Shown: positions 37,061 to 47,785 of the stretch, piece by piece
Layout: every line of letters starts with the position of its first letter
Numbering within the stretch: the first letter of the stretch is position 1
NCBI GenBank assembly: GCA_029964075.1
Contig: CM057129.1
Coordinates: 11,337,430 to 11,401,429 of the forward strand
Source of the DNA: Patiria pectinifera
Taxonomy: Eukaryota > Echinodermata > Asteroidea > Valvatida > Asterinidae
Direction of reading: 5' to 3'
Length of the DNA stretch: 64,000 nt
Notes under the pieces: generated by a model
Database searches by the model: none
What the model saw: the letters and a program-made list of their open reading frames with translations, nothing else
Told to the model about the DNA's origin: nothing
Made by a program: the position numbers and the translations under genes

Positions 37061-37903
37061 ATGAAGACCTGCGTGGCAACTGTTCTTTCAATCGCCCTCC
37101 TTCTGGGGAACTCTGTCAAGCTCCAAGCTTTCGTTTCTGGGCCGGTCTCCTCTGACGGTGATAGTGATAGTCGTGCGTCTCAGGTGTGTCCAACGTGCTG
37201 CCAGGGACCTGCTGCCTCACCAGGCATACCAGGTCTGCCTGGGACGGCAGGACCGATGGGGCCGTACGGTCAGCCGGGGTCAAAGGGCGATGTAGGTGAT
37301 CGAGGTCAGAAAGGTGAGATTGGGCCGATTGGAGCTATGGGTGATCGGGGAGCTCCTGGGAACACTGGGCCTAAAGGTGACGACAGGATGGGTCTGCCCG
37401 GCAAGAAAGGTCCGAGAGGGCCACCAGGTTTAGATGGAGTAACCGGGCCAACCGGTGCCAAAGGTCAGAAGGGTGAGCCAGGGGAGACACCAGACGACTC
37501 CAACCAGCGGGTAGCGTTCACCGTGGTGAGGACGACCCACTCGGCTGATTCTTCGAATCGCGACTACCGTTTGCCCTTCGATGCGACGACGACGCTTCTG
37601 TCCGGTACCAACTTCAACCTAGGGACCGGTACATTTACCTGTACTGTGCCGGGCACCTACGTGTTCACGTTTTCTGTGCTCGAGTATGGTACAAGCACTA
37701 CCATATACATATATCTAAAGAAAAACAACGGCGTGGTTGTCACTGGCCACAGCGGTGATACCAGTAGTCAAGAGCAGGTGTCTGGGAGCGCCGTGCTGGT
37801 TCTGAAGGTCGGAGATGAGGTGTATCTGACCATGGAGGGTAGGTCGGGTAGTAGTGCCAATCGCTTCACCTCATTCAGTGGCTTCCTTCTTTACTCCGAG
37901 TAA
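37061..37903 (+). CDS. Secreted collagen-like C1q-domain protein (gene A)
   Basis: A 280-residue protein in one exon; the ATG follows directly after the acceptor CTGTTTACAG. Residues 1-23 form a signal peptide (MKTCVATVLSIALLLGNSVK). A short linker carries CPTCCQG (43-49), probably for interchain disulfides. Residues 55-143 are Gly-X-Y collagen repeats, 18 then 11 triplets, broken once by RM at 109-110. Residues about 150-280 form a globular C1q domain (VAFTVVR, GTFTCTVPGTYVFTFSVL, SGSAVLVL, FSGFLLY). The family forms trimers and acts in complement-like recognition or adhesion outside the cell. An upstream in-frame ATG at 36926 lies in the intron and is not used in this model. Paralogue: gene C. 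Confidence 0.93.
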   Translation: MKTCVATVLSIALLLGNSVKLQAFVSGPVSSDGDSDSRASQVCPTCCQGPAASPGIPGLPGTAGPMGPYGQPGSKGDVGDRGQKGEIGPIGAMGDRGAPGNTGPKGDDRMGLPGKKGPRGPPGLDGVTGPTGAKGQKGEPGETPDDSNQRVAFTVVRTTHSADSSNRDYRLPFDATTTLLSGTNFNLGTGTFTCTVPGTYVFTFSVLEYGTSTTIYIYLKKNNGVVVTGHSGDTSSQEQVSGSAVLVLKVGDEVYLTMEGRSGSSANRFTSFSGFLLYSE

Positions 37904-37937
37904 CTAACATTAACCACCCAAAAATGCAATTGAAAGT

Positions 37938-37997
37938 TTGGCAATGCGTGTGATCGTGTTATATTCACGATCACAGAAGTGTGTATTTGCATTGCCA
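37938..37997 (+). repeat. Hairpin in the 3' UTR of gene A
   Basis: GGCAATGCG TGTGATCGTG faces CACGATCACA and GCATTGCC, a two-part stem around a short AT-rich loop. Genes B and C have only one arm of this sequence at the same place. Confidence 0.65.
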
Positions 37998-38042
37998 ATT
38001 TTTCAATCGCTCCTCCGTTTACCTGAAACAACTATGAATTGA

Positions 38043-38048
38043 GTAAGT
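38043..38048 (+). promoter_or_regulatory. Conserved GTAAGT after gene A stop (possible donor)
   Basis: GAGTAAGTGTAAAATT is conserved about 100-140 bp after the stop in all three C1q copies (44429-44434 and 61458-61463 are the others). It could be the donor of a 3'-UTR intron. Confidence 0.4.
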
Positions 38049-38672
38049 GTAAAATTATTTCGACAATACAAATTGTTTGCACATTCATAAATCTGTTTTG
38101 AGCCATTGGATTCACAACATGTTTGGAGTACTGAAATGTAACACAGTGGACAATCATTATTAAACAAAATCTGATAGCACAGTTTATTTAAAAGTACTGG
38201 GGAAAATATTTCAAATATAAAAATCGAAGACCGTTATTAAACAATTTGTGTGATTGTATTATTTTTTGTTTGAATATGACAAATATTGAAATGCACGAAA
38301 ATGATTCTTGAGAGATATCCTGTTATGCACCTACATTCTGGTCATTTCGTATTATTTAAATGAAATTTATTCAAAATTCGACGACGATAAGTTTCCAAAA
38401 GGTCAAATTCAACTTAGGTATATAAACAACAAATAAATTGCTAAAAGAATGAATGCGGCCGGACATTGCGGACTTAAAAAAAACATTTATTTTGCCACTG
38501 CAGAAGGACTTGTTTAAGTCCGCAACGTCAGGCCGCATACGTTTTTTATAATATTTGTATATTTCAGGTCAATCCAGTCAGTAAGCAGTTCGTAGAATTC
38601 CTATTACTTAACAAGTAAATAAATTATGTGAAAACGTCATTCAATTTAACAGTTTCGCTATTAAGATGCGCT

Positions 38673-41600
38673 CAGAGTGAACGGATCAGTGCGGATTGAT
38701 GCGGATCGGTGCGGATTGCGTACGTTCCCTTAGGTTTCTCAGTTTTGTTTTTTGGATTGTGCCCTCCGGATCCATGCACCCAAGCTCAAAATGTCAGTAT
38801 CTGTCCTCTGAAACATGACCTCAGACACCGGCTCAAAAGTGATTCTCGAATAAACTTTGCTCATCTTAAAAAGCCGTGTTTTCGGATGAAAGGCATGAGA
38901 CACATCTCTAAATCATTTGACATCTTTCAAAAGGTTTTAAAAGACAACCGTGCATTTAAATTGCACCACAATTGACCCAGACCATTCTCAAGTATTTCTG
39001 TTCTTAATCTTTATGGTACAAGGCATTAAAGCGATCTTGAATGTTCATCTAATTTCCCTCCACTGATTCCTGAAATTTCAATAGACCAAAACACGAAAGA
39101 ATGAGAGCGCCCCCTAGTGTCAAATGAGCCCCCACCCCCCCTTCCCGAATTTTGCAACGGCCAGCTTGCCGAAGGTCAAATCCACTAACAACCACTCCGA
39201 TAGTGCCTATAGGACCTACGAAACATTTGGGGGCCTACGAAAACTTGAGGGGGGGGGGGGTGTGCGAATAAACACATAGCCCTGATTTTACAAAAGTTTT
39301 AGGGTCTCTCTCAGAATGTTCGAGTTCACCAACTGACGCTGTACAGCATGTATGCATAGGCCCTACGTATAAAATGTACGCGTAAAGTCTGTAGTTCTGA
39401 AGCACGTGCCAACCATGGGTGTCGATCGGTGGGGAACGGGGGCACATGTCGTTCCCAAACGATTTTTGTCCCTGAATGAAAAAAAAATGTAGCCTACATT
39501 TGATTCTTTAGCTCAGAACAGCTGATTCAATGACTCCAAACTCGAAAAAGACGTTACATGATGATCTTGTGGTAAAACTTTGGCAGTCGTCAGAAATTAC
39601 CTCAGATCGCACCACAGTGCGCCTAGAATCCATTTATTTTCAAACCCCACGCCGTTTAATTAGTACTGATCAAGATACATATGAATGTACCACCCGCACT
39701 TTTGAGAAGCTTTTGGAATGTCCACGACCGGGCTTTGGTCACCCCCCGGCCCAGTACTCGCCTACACACATTTACGCCACTTGTCGTCATTGCACTCCCG
39801 TGTTCACGAATCTAATCATGCCACCGGCTGACATTAACATGACATTGTATTATAATGGCATCATTCCCTAGACTTAGCGTAAGTACAAGAAAAGATGAAT
39901 GTTTAAGGGAGTTGAATTAGAATCAAACAAACAAAATTCCTTCGTAAATATTTGTAAACGGGTCAGTAGTTTGATATAAATATAACGAGGTAAGGGAAAC
40001 TTGCTAGAATTTCACTCAGTCAGCGCGATATATCATTGCCGGTCGAAAGTAGCGCGACGCGAAACAATAAGACAGAATAAGGACGAGCTTGGTAAGGTTA
40101 ATTGCTCGTAGTGACTCTGAATAGTCGACTGCTCGGTACATAAGAATGATGAGAAAAGAGTTACGTAACAGCATTCATGTGTATAGCGCGATGCTGATTT
40201 CGTGCAGCTATGAAACACAAAGTAACTCTCCCACTGCGGAAATAATGATTATGTTTTAAACGCAAAGAGAAAAGCACCTAGTGAAACAGCCTAGTTGTTA
40301 AGCTGTCTGACAGCGGACCCCGGGGTTAGGGGTTCGAACCCGCTTGTTGTCATTTTTGGTTTTCGATGCCCGCGGATCTGTCACTTAAGAGTATTAATTC
40401 CCCGTCGTCATTTACCAACAGAAGTTAGCTCGGTCGGTCGGTAAGCTGACTCACAAGTTGGGACTGTCTGCGAAGTCCAGGTTGGCATCTGCGTATAGGT
40501 ACGGGGTTCTTTTGCTGACTCGGCAGCAAGGCTTAGGGTGCCACCTCGTTTCCTCCCTTTATGGTGCCTGACTTTCGAGTTACATGGATGGACAGGGAAG
40601 GAGGTGTGGTGGGCCGGGTACCGAGTCCCGGAAGAGTTCTATATTGGAAGTCGGTAAGGGGCTCATTGAGTTAGGGTCATAAGTCCGACTCCTGAAGACT
40701 TGGCCATCGCCACATAACTTTTTGTTTTATTTTCTTTATTTTCTATCGGAGGACAATACTGCAAGAATGATTAATTTGTTATATTGAGAGCTTGCAATTG
40801 TACTGTAATCGTTCGAAATTAATTTTTGAAATTGCTCGAAAATACAAAATTCAATCCAGCTATAATGTTTTTATTTCATTGTCGCAAAACTGCATGTACA
40901 TGCTCAGTATCTTTGCGCATACCTTGTTCAGGCCTGTTCCCTAATCCCAGACTGCAGGCCGGGGGGGGGGGGTTCTTTAATCTTTAAATCCTATATAGTG
41001 GAATGTTTGATATGCGAGCGCGAAGCCCTGAGGTTGTGGGGTCTTGGGACACTTAAGAGCCCCGGAAAATTTTTGGATTGCAGATGCTCTGTGGCGCAAA
41101 TATCAAAATTGTAGCTTGACTCTCTATCGAAATATGCCCTTGTTATTTGAGTTGTTACTAATAAGAATCAGCTTAATTCGATACTGCCTGCGAACGAGCA
41201 CGTGCTTGAATTTCGCACAGCTGTAGCTGCCAACGCCATGGTGACCGTTTTAGCGGATTTTCCGCTAACTTTGACATATTCTTTTGTTAAAAAACGAGTT
41301 TGACAGAAAATTTGAACGGATTTTTTTTGGTAGATTAATTAAGGCAATACTACAACATCTGCGCGTGATTTTAAGTGTTTATAGTGTATTTCGAGTAATT
41401 TTGGGGAATTTGAAAGATTTTTGATAAATCTGACAGATTTTTGAAGTGCACTTAGCAGAATTTTGCCATAACCGTACGGTCACCTTGGTCAACGCCCTAA
41501 TATGAAGCGACTTCGCACGGCAGCTTGTGACGACATTACAGAATGTACAATCTTTCGCCTTGCAGAACTTAATTTTAGCTATGCGGAGTTTTGAGCAGCG

Positions 41601-41743
41601 GTGTTTATATTATTTACATTCTCCACTTTGTTCTTATTCCCTCTTCCTTTCCCCTTCCATCTGCATTCTTCGGAACACTGGTGCCTAGGGCCTACGAAAC
41701 ACTTAATCTGGGCCTGAGTTTAAAGGAAGTTATATGTAATAGA
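38673..41743. repeat. 3'-flank duplication, copy 1
   Basis: Downstream of gene A. It matches 50179-53187 over about 3 kb with high identity. Copy 2 lacks an internal piece equal to about 38749-38930. Both copies end at the same word, GTTATATGTAATAGAC. The first 250 bp also resemble the flanks after copy B (about 44985) and gene C (about 62100). No convincing gene inside. Confidence 0.85.
40285..40345 (+). other. tRNA-like sequence (pseudo-tRNA or SINE head)
   Basis: CAGCCTAGTTGTTAAGCTG resembles an A box and GGGGTTCGAACCC a B box about 45 bp later. No clean cloverleaf can be closed. The second copy is at 51743-51805 within the 3'-flank duplicate. Confidence 0.45.
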
Positions 41744-41750
41744 CTGATAA

Positions 41751-43978
41751 AATTGACTGATAGTGTAGTAAAATTTGTATCCGATAATGTATCACGTGTC
41801 GACGGATAATGTAACTACAAAATAAGTGTATCCGATAATGTATCACCACGGAACGGATACTGTATCAACCGATAATGTATCAAAAATCAACTGATAATGT
41901 ATCAGTATTGGGAAAAGGTGGAAATATTGCAAATGAATTAAAGTCTAATAAGTGCCTTTACTATAATAAGTCCCCACTCGAGAAAGTTTATCATTCAGAT
42001 TTTTTTATTTTTGATTTGGGAGGTTGGGAGATGCTCTACTTCCAAGTGGGCCTAGGCTAGTGGCGTATCCAGCTTTTGATGTCAAGGGGGGGGGGGGGAA
42101 ACCGCACTCGCACATCCGCGCCGAAATGTGGACAAGTTCTTTTCTCCGGACACTTGGCCTCCATATGGGCTCCGTGCTGCGACACAAGAGGGCGCGTTTT
42201 ACCACTTTTGAGAGCACCATGGACGTACGGGACCATTGATCTCCGTATGGAGATCAATGGACGGGACACAGCATATGCGTACTGTACTGTACTGGTTCGC
42301 GCGCAAGGTTCCACACCACTTCCAGAATGTGCCAGAATGTGGCTATTAGCAGCAGCGTCTACGCATGAGCGTCAGGCAACGTCGGCGCGCGCATACGTTC
42401 AATTTAACTTGCGATGGTCTCCCAGACTATTCCCTCCCCCAATAACTTTGCAACATTCAAAATACGCGCTGTGCATGAACCGGGAACAAGTGGCGAGGCA
42501 TGTGTATAGCAAAACTACCATCTGAAATGATCATGTAACTTGAGCTGTCACAAAAAATACAATGTAACAAGTTTACCGGATTTAGGCGGCAATCGTCGAA
42601 GATAGTCTAGATGCGATCAAGCTTCATGGGTCCCTTGTCGACCCCAGTCGATTTTTTTTCTTACAGATTTGAAAAGGGCACAATCACAGCATTACTGCTC
42701 ATTTAGTGGGGATGAGGGGGTGAGGGGAGAGGGATGAGGGGATGAGGGGAGGGGGTCGATGAGGGGGAGGGGGTCGTGCCATATTTTCAACGGGGAGCGC
42801 TGATAAAATCATGTACACAATATTACTGTACCGTACAAAATAATGCCCCGGTTTTTTTTTAGGGGGGGGGGGGCACCGTTCGCATGTGACGTCATTTGTT
42901 ATTTGTCTACCCACTGACTTCAGTTTGTTCAACCCACACAGTTTGGAGTCCAAACATCACGAGCCTGCCGCTTCCTTGAGGCCAACACAGGCGCGGATCC
43001 GGGGGGGGGGGTCCCCCAGCTGTGTCCCAAAACAAATTGCATACAAATTCCTAAAAAAATAATGCATCCCCCCCCCTCTGTTGTGACACCCCCCAAAAAT
43101 TACTGGTATAATGTCCGCCTGTTCAAAATACGGACGGAGGCAGCTTAGATAGGGGGTATTTTTACACCATTCTGTAATCTATTGTTAATAATTGTCAAAT
43201 TTGAACAGTGTCCCCTATTGAAATATGATCCCCCTTCCCCAAGTTTTTGATTTTACGGAGGCCAAGTGTCCGTAAAAAAATCCTGTGTACATTTTCAGAT
43301 TGTTTTGCTGATGAATCCCCCCCCCCCGCGAAAATTCCTTGATCCGCCCCTGCAACAGTAGCGTAAATCTGTGCTGGGGACTTGGGGATGGGGGATAGCT
43401 AAAAACAAAAAAAGTCCTGGCCGTGAAATACAAATGGGGGGGGGGGGGGGCCTTGCTGGAGACAACATGACACTGGGGGCGCTGTTCATGATACAGACGT
43501 CCCAGCGCATTTCAAGCTATTTGTATTTTTTATCCCTTTCTCATTACTATTTAATACATTTCGGCGGTTGGAAAGTTTGAAAATACCTCAAAATCTGCCC
43601 TTTTTCTCTAAATACAAAATAATGGGGGTGGTGGTGATCAACTAGCCCAGACCCACCTCCCTGGTCAAAACGTGGGGCGGGATAATCGGACATAAAACAA
43701 ACATTTGTGTACACCTTTTCCCCATACTGATACATTATCGGTTGATTTATGATACATTATCGGTTGATACAGTATCCGTTCCGTGGTGATACATTATCGG
43801 ATACACTTATTTTGTAGTTACATTATCCGTCGACACGTGATACATTATCGGATACAAATTTTACTACACTATCAGTCAATTTTTGGTACATTATCGGTTA
43901 GTGATACAATATCGGTCAATTTGTGATACATTGTCTGTTGGTGATACGTTATCCGTTGGTTACTACATTATCAGTTGT
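41751..43978. mobile_element. Foldback element with tandem-repeat arms, next to C1q copy B
   Basis: Left arm 41751-41920 and right arm 43712-43881 are near-perfect inverted repeats of 170 bp. Each arm is built from degenerate copies of GATACATTATCGG. More units continue on the right to 43978. The 1.8-kb interior holds poly-G/C tracts, the MITE at 42988-43353 and a small palindrome (42233-42260), but no transposase. Confidence 0.85.
42988..43353. mobile_element. GGATC-type MITE nested in the foldback element
   Basis: Ends CAGGCGCGGATC and GATCCGCCCCTG are inverted repeats of the same type as the hAT-like MITE at 1232-1496, with poly-G on the left and poly-C on the right. CAACA stands on both sides. 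Confidence 0.55.
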
Positions 43979-43980
43979 AA

Positions 43981-44331
43981 CATACCTCTACGAGTCACGA
44001 CACCCGTTTGCCATTCCAGGAGACCGAGACGCTTTTGCCGGGTACCTGCTTCGATCTCGAGACTGGCACATTTACCTGTACAGTGCCGGGCACCTACGTG
44101 TTTACATTTTCTGTGCTTTCACACAGTATCCTGTACATGCATCTGAAGAAAAACAACGACTGGGTTGTCACTGGATATAGCGGGGATTCATCTTATCAAG
44201 AGCAGGTGTCTGGGAGCGCGGTGCTGGTGCTGCACCGTGAAGACACGGTGTATCTTACCATACGCGGTAAGGCGGGTAGTAATTCATATCACTTCACTTC
44301 ATTCAGTGGCTTCCTCCTTTACCCCGAATAG
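43981..44331 (+). pseudogene. Truncated C1q gene copy B (C1q domain only)
   Basis: 116 codons read open to a TAG and encode almost the whole C1q domain (SHDTRLPFQETETLLPG, GTFTCTVPGTYVFTFSVL, SGSAVLVL, FSGFLLYPE). A stop codon precedes the first homologous codon. No signal peptide, collagen part, promoter or 5' exons exist upstream; homology stops exactly where the foldback element's repeat units begin. The domain itself has no frameshift or stop, so it is young or could be spliced into something. The 3' flank matches genes A and C. Confidence 0.8.
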
Positions 44332-45950
44332 TCAAACACAATAACCACGCCCAGTATATACACGATCACGCGCATCGCCGAATTTTCAATCGCTCCACCG
44401 TCTATCCGAAACAACATCTAATTAATGAGTAAGTGTAAAATTAAAATTCTTTCAATTTATCAAAATAATTCAGTTGAATACTGTGTTACATGTACTTTAA
44501 TAAGTGCATACACGGAACAGTTTTACGGCATTGGATTAACACATGGTTTTGAGCGCTTAATAGTAGCACCGTATAGTATCGTTTAAGTATCATTTAATAC
44601 AAATCTTACAGCCTACTTAAAAGTACTGAAATTATATTATCCTAATTGAAACGTTTGTATGTTTGTCTAATAATGTAGAAATAGAAGAGTTGTCGTTCAA
44701 AAAAATCGTAAAGTATGTTTTTCCTTTTTTTTTTCTCGAATAAGGTAAACATTACATTCACTGTCAAGCATACATTGTTATTTGAGAGATACTCCTGTAC
44801 ATACTCAAATGCATTTTGGTCATGGATTTTTTTCTTTATATGAAATGAATTGAAAATCTGACTAGGCAGCCGACGATTAGTTTGCCAAAGTTCAAATTCA
44901 AAATACATACAAATCAATAAATATGTAATTTGTAATCGCCATTCACTTGAAGAGAAACGTATCGGTTGCCCTTTTGTCAAGATGCGCTGAGAGATTGCGC
45001 ACGTTCTCTCAGGTTTCTGAGTTTTTTTGTTTGATCATGACACCGGATTAAAACGGATTTCCCAATAAACGTCTATCTAATCATCCAAACTTCAATTACT
45101 TGAAAGTCGCAGATAAGGAGCTCCGTTATCATTTATTAAACTTCACAAGTTTTGGTGTTTTTAATAAGCTTGCAGTTGAATTGCACAATAATGACTCATA
45201 ATATTCTCACGTTTCATAACTTATTTTATTATTTTCCTCCCGTGATTTGTATAATTGCAGCTATAGTATTGACGGTGGGAATTCATATCAAATAATTGTT
45301 TATGATTCATTGCAATGTTTGTTTTTACACTATCACAGAAAAAAACAATTGTTGTCTAACGCTTATCAGGAAGGGCCTATAACACAGCAACAGTTTATAA
45401 TTGGTCCTACAAAAGGTTTTCGTAATTTGTTTAGTACAATTTGATTATTATAGCTCTGTTTGGCAGTTTCAATAAATTACAATACAAAGTAATTATAACA
45501 ATGCGATAAGTTTCGAATACAACTACTCAGAACATGTAAATAGTTAATAAAACTCCAGCTTTTGATAATGTGTAAAACTACATGCCGCGTTTTTAAAGCT
45601 CCTTCGGCTGGACTTCATTGGTACCAAAAACCAAGCTTGTTTTACACTCCATGTTTTGAAGATTTCAATCGAATTTACGAAAAGTACAAAGACTTTTCAA
45701 ACATTGCACTCGGATTGGAATCGATTGTTACAGTAACAAATGATGAGATACTATTCTGACTATCGCGAACACATTTTTTAGAAGTAATGTTTAATCTGTA
45801 ATTGAGTTATCAATATAGCTTTGCTATTAAAAGTATTGCAGACAAAGTCCAGTTGTTTATTGTGTATGTTTTGAAGTTTCGACTTTTTGCTAGTCAGGAT
45901 GATTCAATTTGGGGCTGGGGTTAAAAATGAGATGCAGATTGGTCTGAGGT
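44332..45950 (+). repeat. 3' flank of copy B, homologous to the flanks of A and C
   Basis: Shares the post-stop block CACGATCACGCGCAT...TTTTCAATCGCTCC with A and C. Further on it shares GTTTCT.AGTTTTTTTGTTTGATC (about 45010) with A, and GTCAGGA...GGCT.GGGTTA (about 45895) with C at 62880. Confidence 0.7.
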
Positions 45951-45990
45951 TGTGTGGGGTTACAGTTACAGGTCGGTGGGCAGAGGCATA

Positions 45991-46460
45991 AGGTAGCAGA
46001 CCAGTAAATAAACTTCCATAGACCCCAATGGTAAATGCTCCCACTTCAAAAATTCGGGAAAAATACTCACAACTCTCCAAGGTGTTCGAGACACACATCA
46101 AATTAAAGCTTATTTCATCATCTTTCAATTTCTGTTCAATTTACGGGGGGTCAACTGATGACTTTTAGGAGAAATTTCCATCTGAAGACGATCACCCCTG
46201 AAAATAGTCCTGAAGCCCATCGCCATTTTGAAAAACGATGCCTACACTCCATTGCAAAGTAGAGCGCTTTTAGGGTCCAAATTACATCAAAATTACACAG
46301 AACTGCAAGCTCCAAGTCCTGTGCACGGTTTCCATCCATATTTTTGACAAACCCTCAAGTTCATGGCCCACAGCATGCTCAAATACCGAAGATTTTGAGG
46401 GCATGCAAATCGTGATTTGGCCGGCGCAGGCAATTTCGGACCGATTTACTGGTCTGCACC
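45991..46460 (-). mobile_element. GACCAGTAAAT inverted-repeat element, tandem copy 1
   Basis: Ends AGGTAGCAGACCAGTAAAT and ATTTACTGGTCTGCACC are inverted repeats of about 17 bp. Copy 2 at 46877-47347 is almost identical, with one single-base length difference seen (AGTCCTG against AGTCCCTG). Reading frames inside are identical between the copies only because the DNA is. Confidence 0.85.
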
Positions 46461-46876
46461 CTATAGAGAAGCGAGGTTTTGAAAAATTTCTCCAAACCAC
46501 TTGTACGGCACGAGGAAGGATGGATGACTCATATTTCATCAAAAAATGGCGAGAAAAAAATCTCTGACTGCGATTTCTGGCCTGAAAACAAGCCCTCTGT
46601 TTGCGGCTACCTTACTGTAGGGCGCCCCCAACGGGCGTGAATTGAGTTTTTGCTCCTTCCGACCCCAAATTACCCCGCCTTGTTCGCTCGAAATTTCTGT
46701 GATCGGAGGACGGTCCATCGGCCCTATTCAGATTTTGGGCCCCATTGTTCCGGAACCGCCATTGGTGACCCCTTTTGAAACGCGGCCCCAACCCCCAGGT
46801 TCCGCCCCCCTGAAAAAAAACCACTCCGCAAACATTTTGACAACAAACGGTGGAAGACGCCATTTTGAAACTACAT

Positions 46877-47347
46877 AGGTAGCAGACCAGTAAATAAACT
46901 TCCATAGACCCCAATGGTAAATGCTCCCACTTCAAAAATTCGGGAAAAATACTCACAACTCTCCAAGGTGTTCGAGACACACATCAAATTAAAGCTTATT
47001 TCATCATCTTTCAATTTCTGTTCAATTTACGGGGGGTCAACTGATGACTTTTAGGAGAAATTTCCATCTGAAGACGATCACCCCTGAAAATAGTCCCTGA
47101 AGCCCATCGCCATTTTGAAAAACGATGCCTACACTCCATTGCAAAGTAGAGCGCTTTTAGGGTCCAAATTACATCAAAATTACACAGAACTGCAAGCTCC
47201 AAGTCCTGTGCACGGTTTCCATCCATATTTTTGACAAACCCTCAAGTTCATGGCCCACAGCATGCTCAAATACCGAAGATTTTGAGGGCATGCAAATCGT
47301 GATTTGGCCGGCGCAGGCAATTTCGGACCGATTTACTGGTCTGCACC
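46877..47347 (-). mobile_element. GACCAGTAAAT inverted-repeat element, tandem copy 2
   Basis: Near-identical to 45991-46460 at a spacing of 886 bp. The 416-bp stretch between them (46461-46876) is GC-rich, single copy and without a gene. Confidence 0.85.
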
Positions 47348-47785
47348 CATAAATCCGCATAAGCGAGGGGGGGGGGTTGGTGATAACACACCGCTTATAT
47401 ACTTGCCAGCAAACTGTGGAAATTCGAAAATAGGTGGGGGTGGACAGCAGGAGACACTAGGGGCGCTGTTGAGTACAAAAATGCGCTTACGTCCATTAAC
47501 ACATTAGGCGTGTGTATTGTTTGTTCTTTTTTGTATTTACCTAAACTTATTTGTTTGATTATTTTTTGTTATTCTCTTCACAACACTCGGGGGGGGGGGG
47601 GGTGATCCAATGGCCAAGCATCCCCCTTATTAAAAGAAAGTGGGGGGATATATCCTTCCTAACACTACTCCCTGGTTTACGCCCATATTGGTGGGAGTGT
47701 ATGGGTTGCTACCTCTATTGTTGGTGGGGGTATAATGTGGGCAGTGGCGTATCCAGAAGGGTCCACTCGCCCACCAACACTGCAC

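Noticed and set aside
39530-39871. 113-codon frame partly conserved at 51010-51322
   Set aside because: Similarity follows from the 3-kb DNA duplication; copy 2 is frameshifted in a poly-C run and no protein family is recognised.
40285-40345. Functional tRNA gene
   Set aside because: A- and B-box-like words are present but acceptor and D stems do not close convincingly, and the duplicate has a changed B box.
42076-42525. 149-codon frame in the foldback element
   Set aside because: Starts in a poly-G run, has no recognisable transposase or other domain, and overlaps other open frames of similar length.
46151-46339. Minus-strand frame identical at 47011-47226
   Set aside because: Identity reflects the near-identical tandem element copies; no domain seen and the diverged copy at 54176 does not keep the frame.
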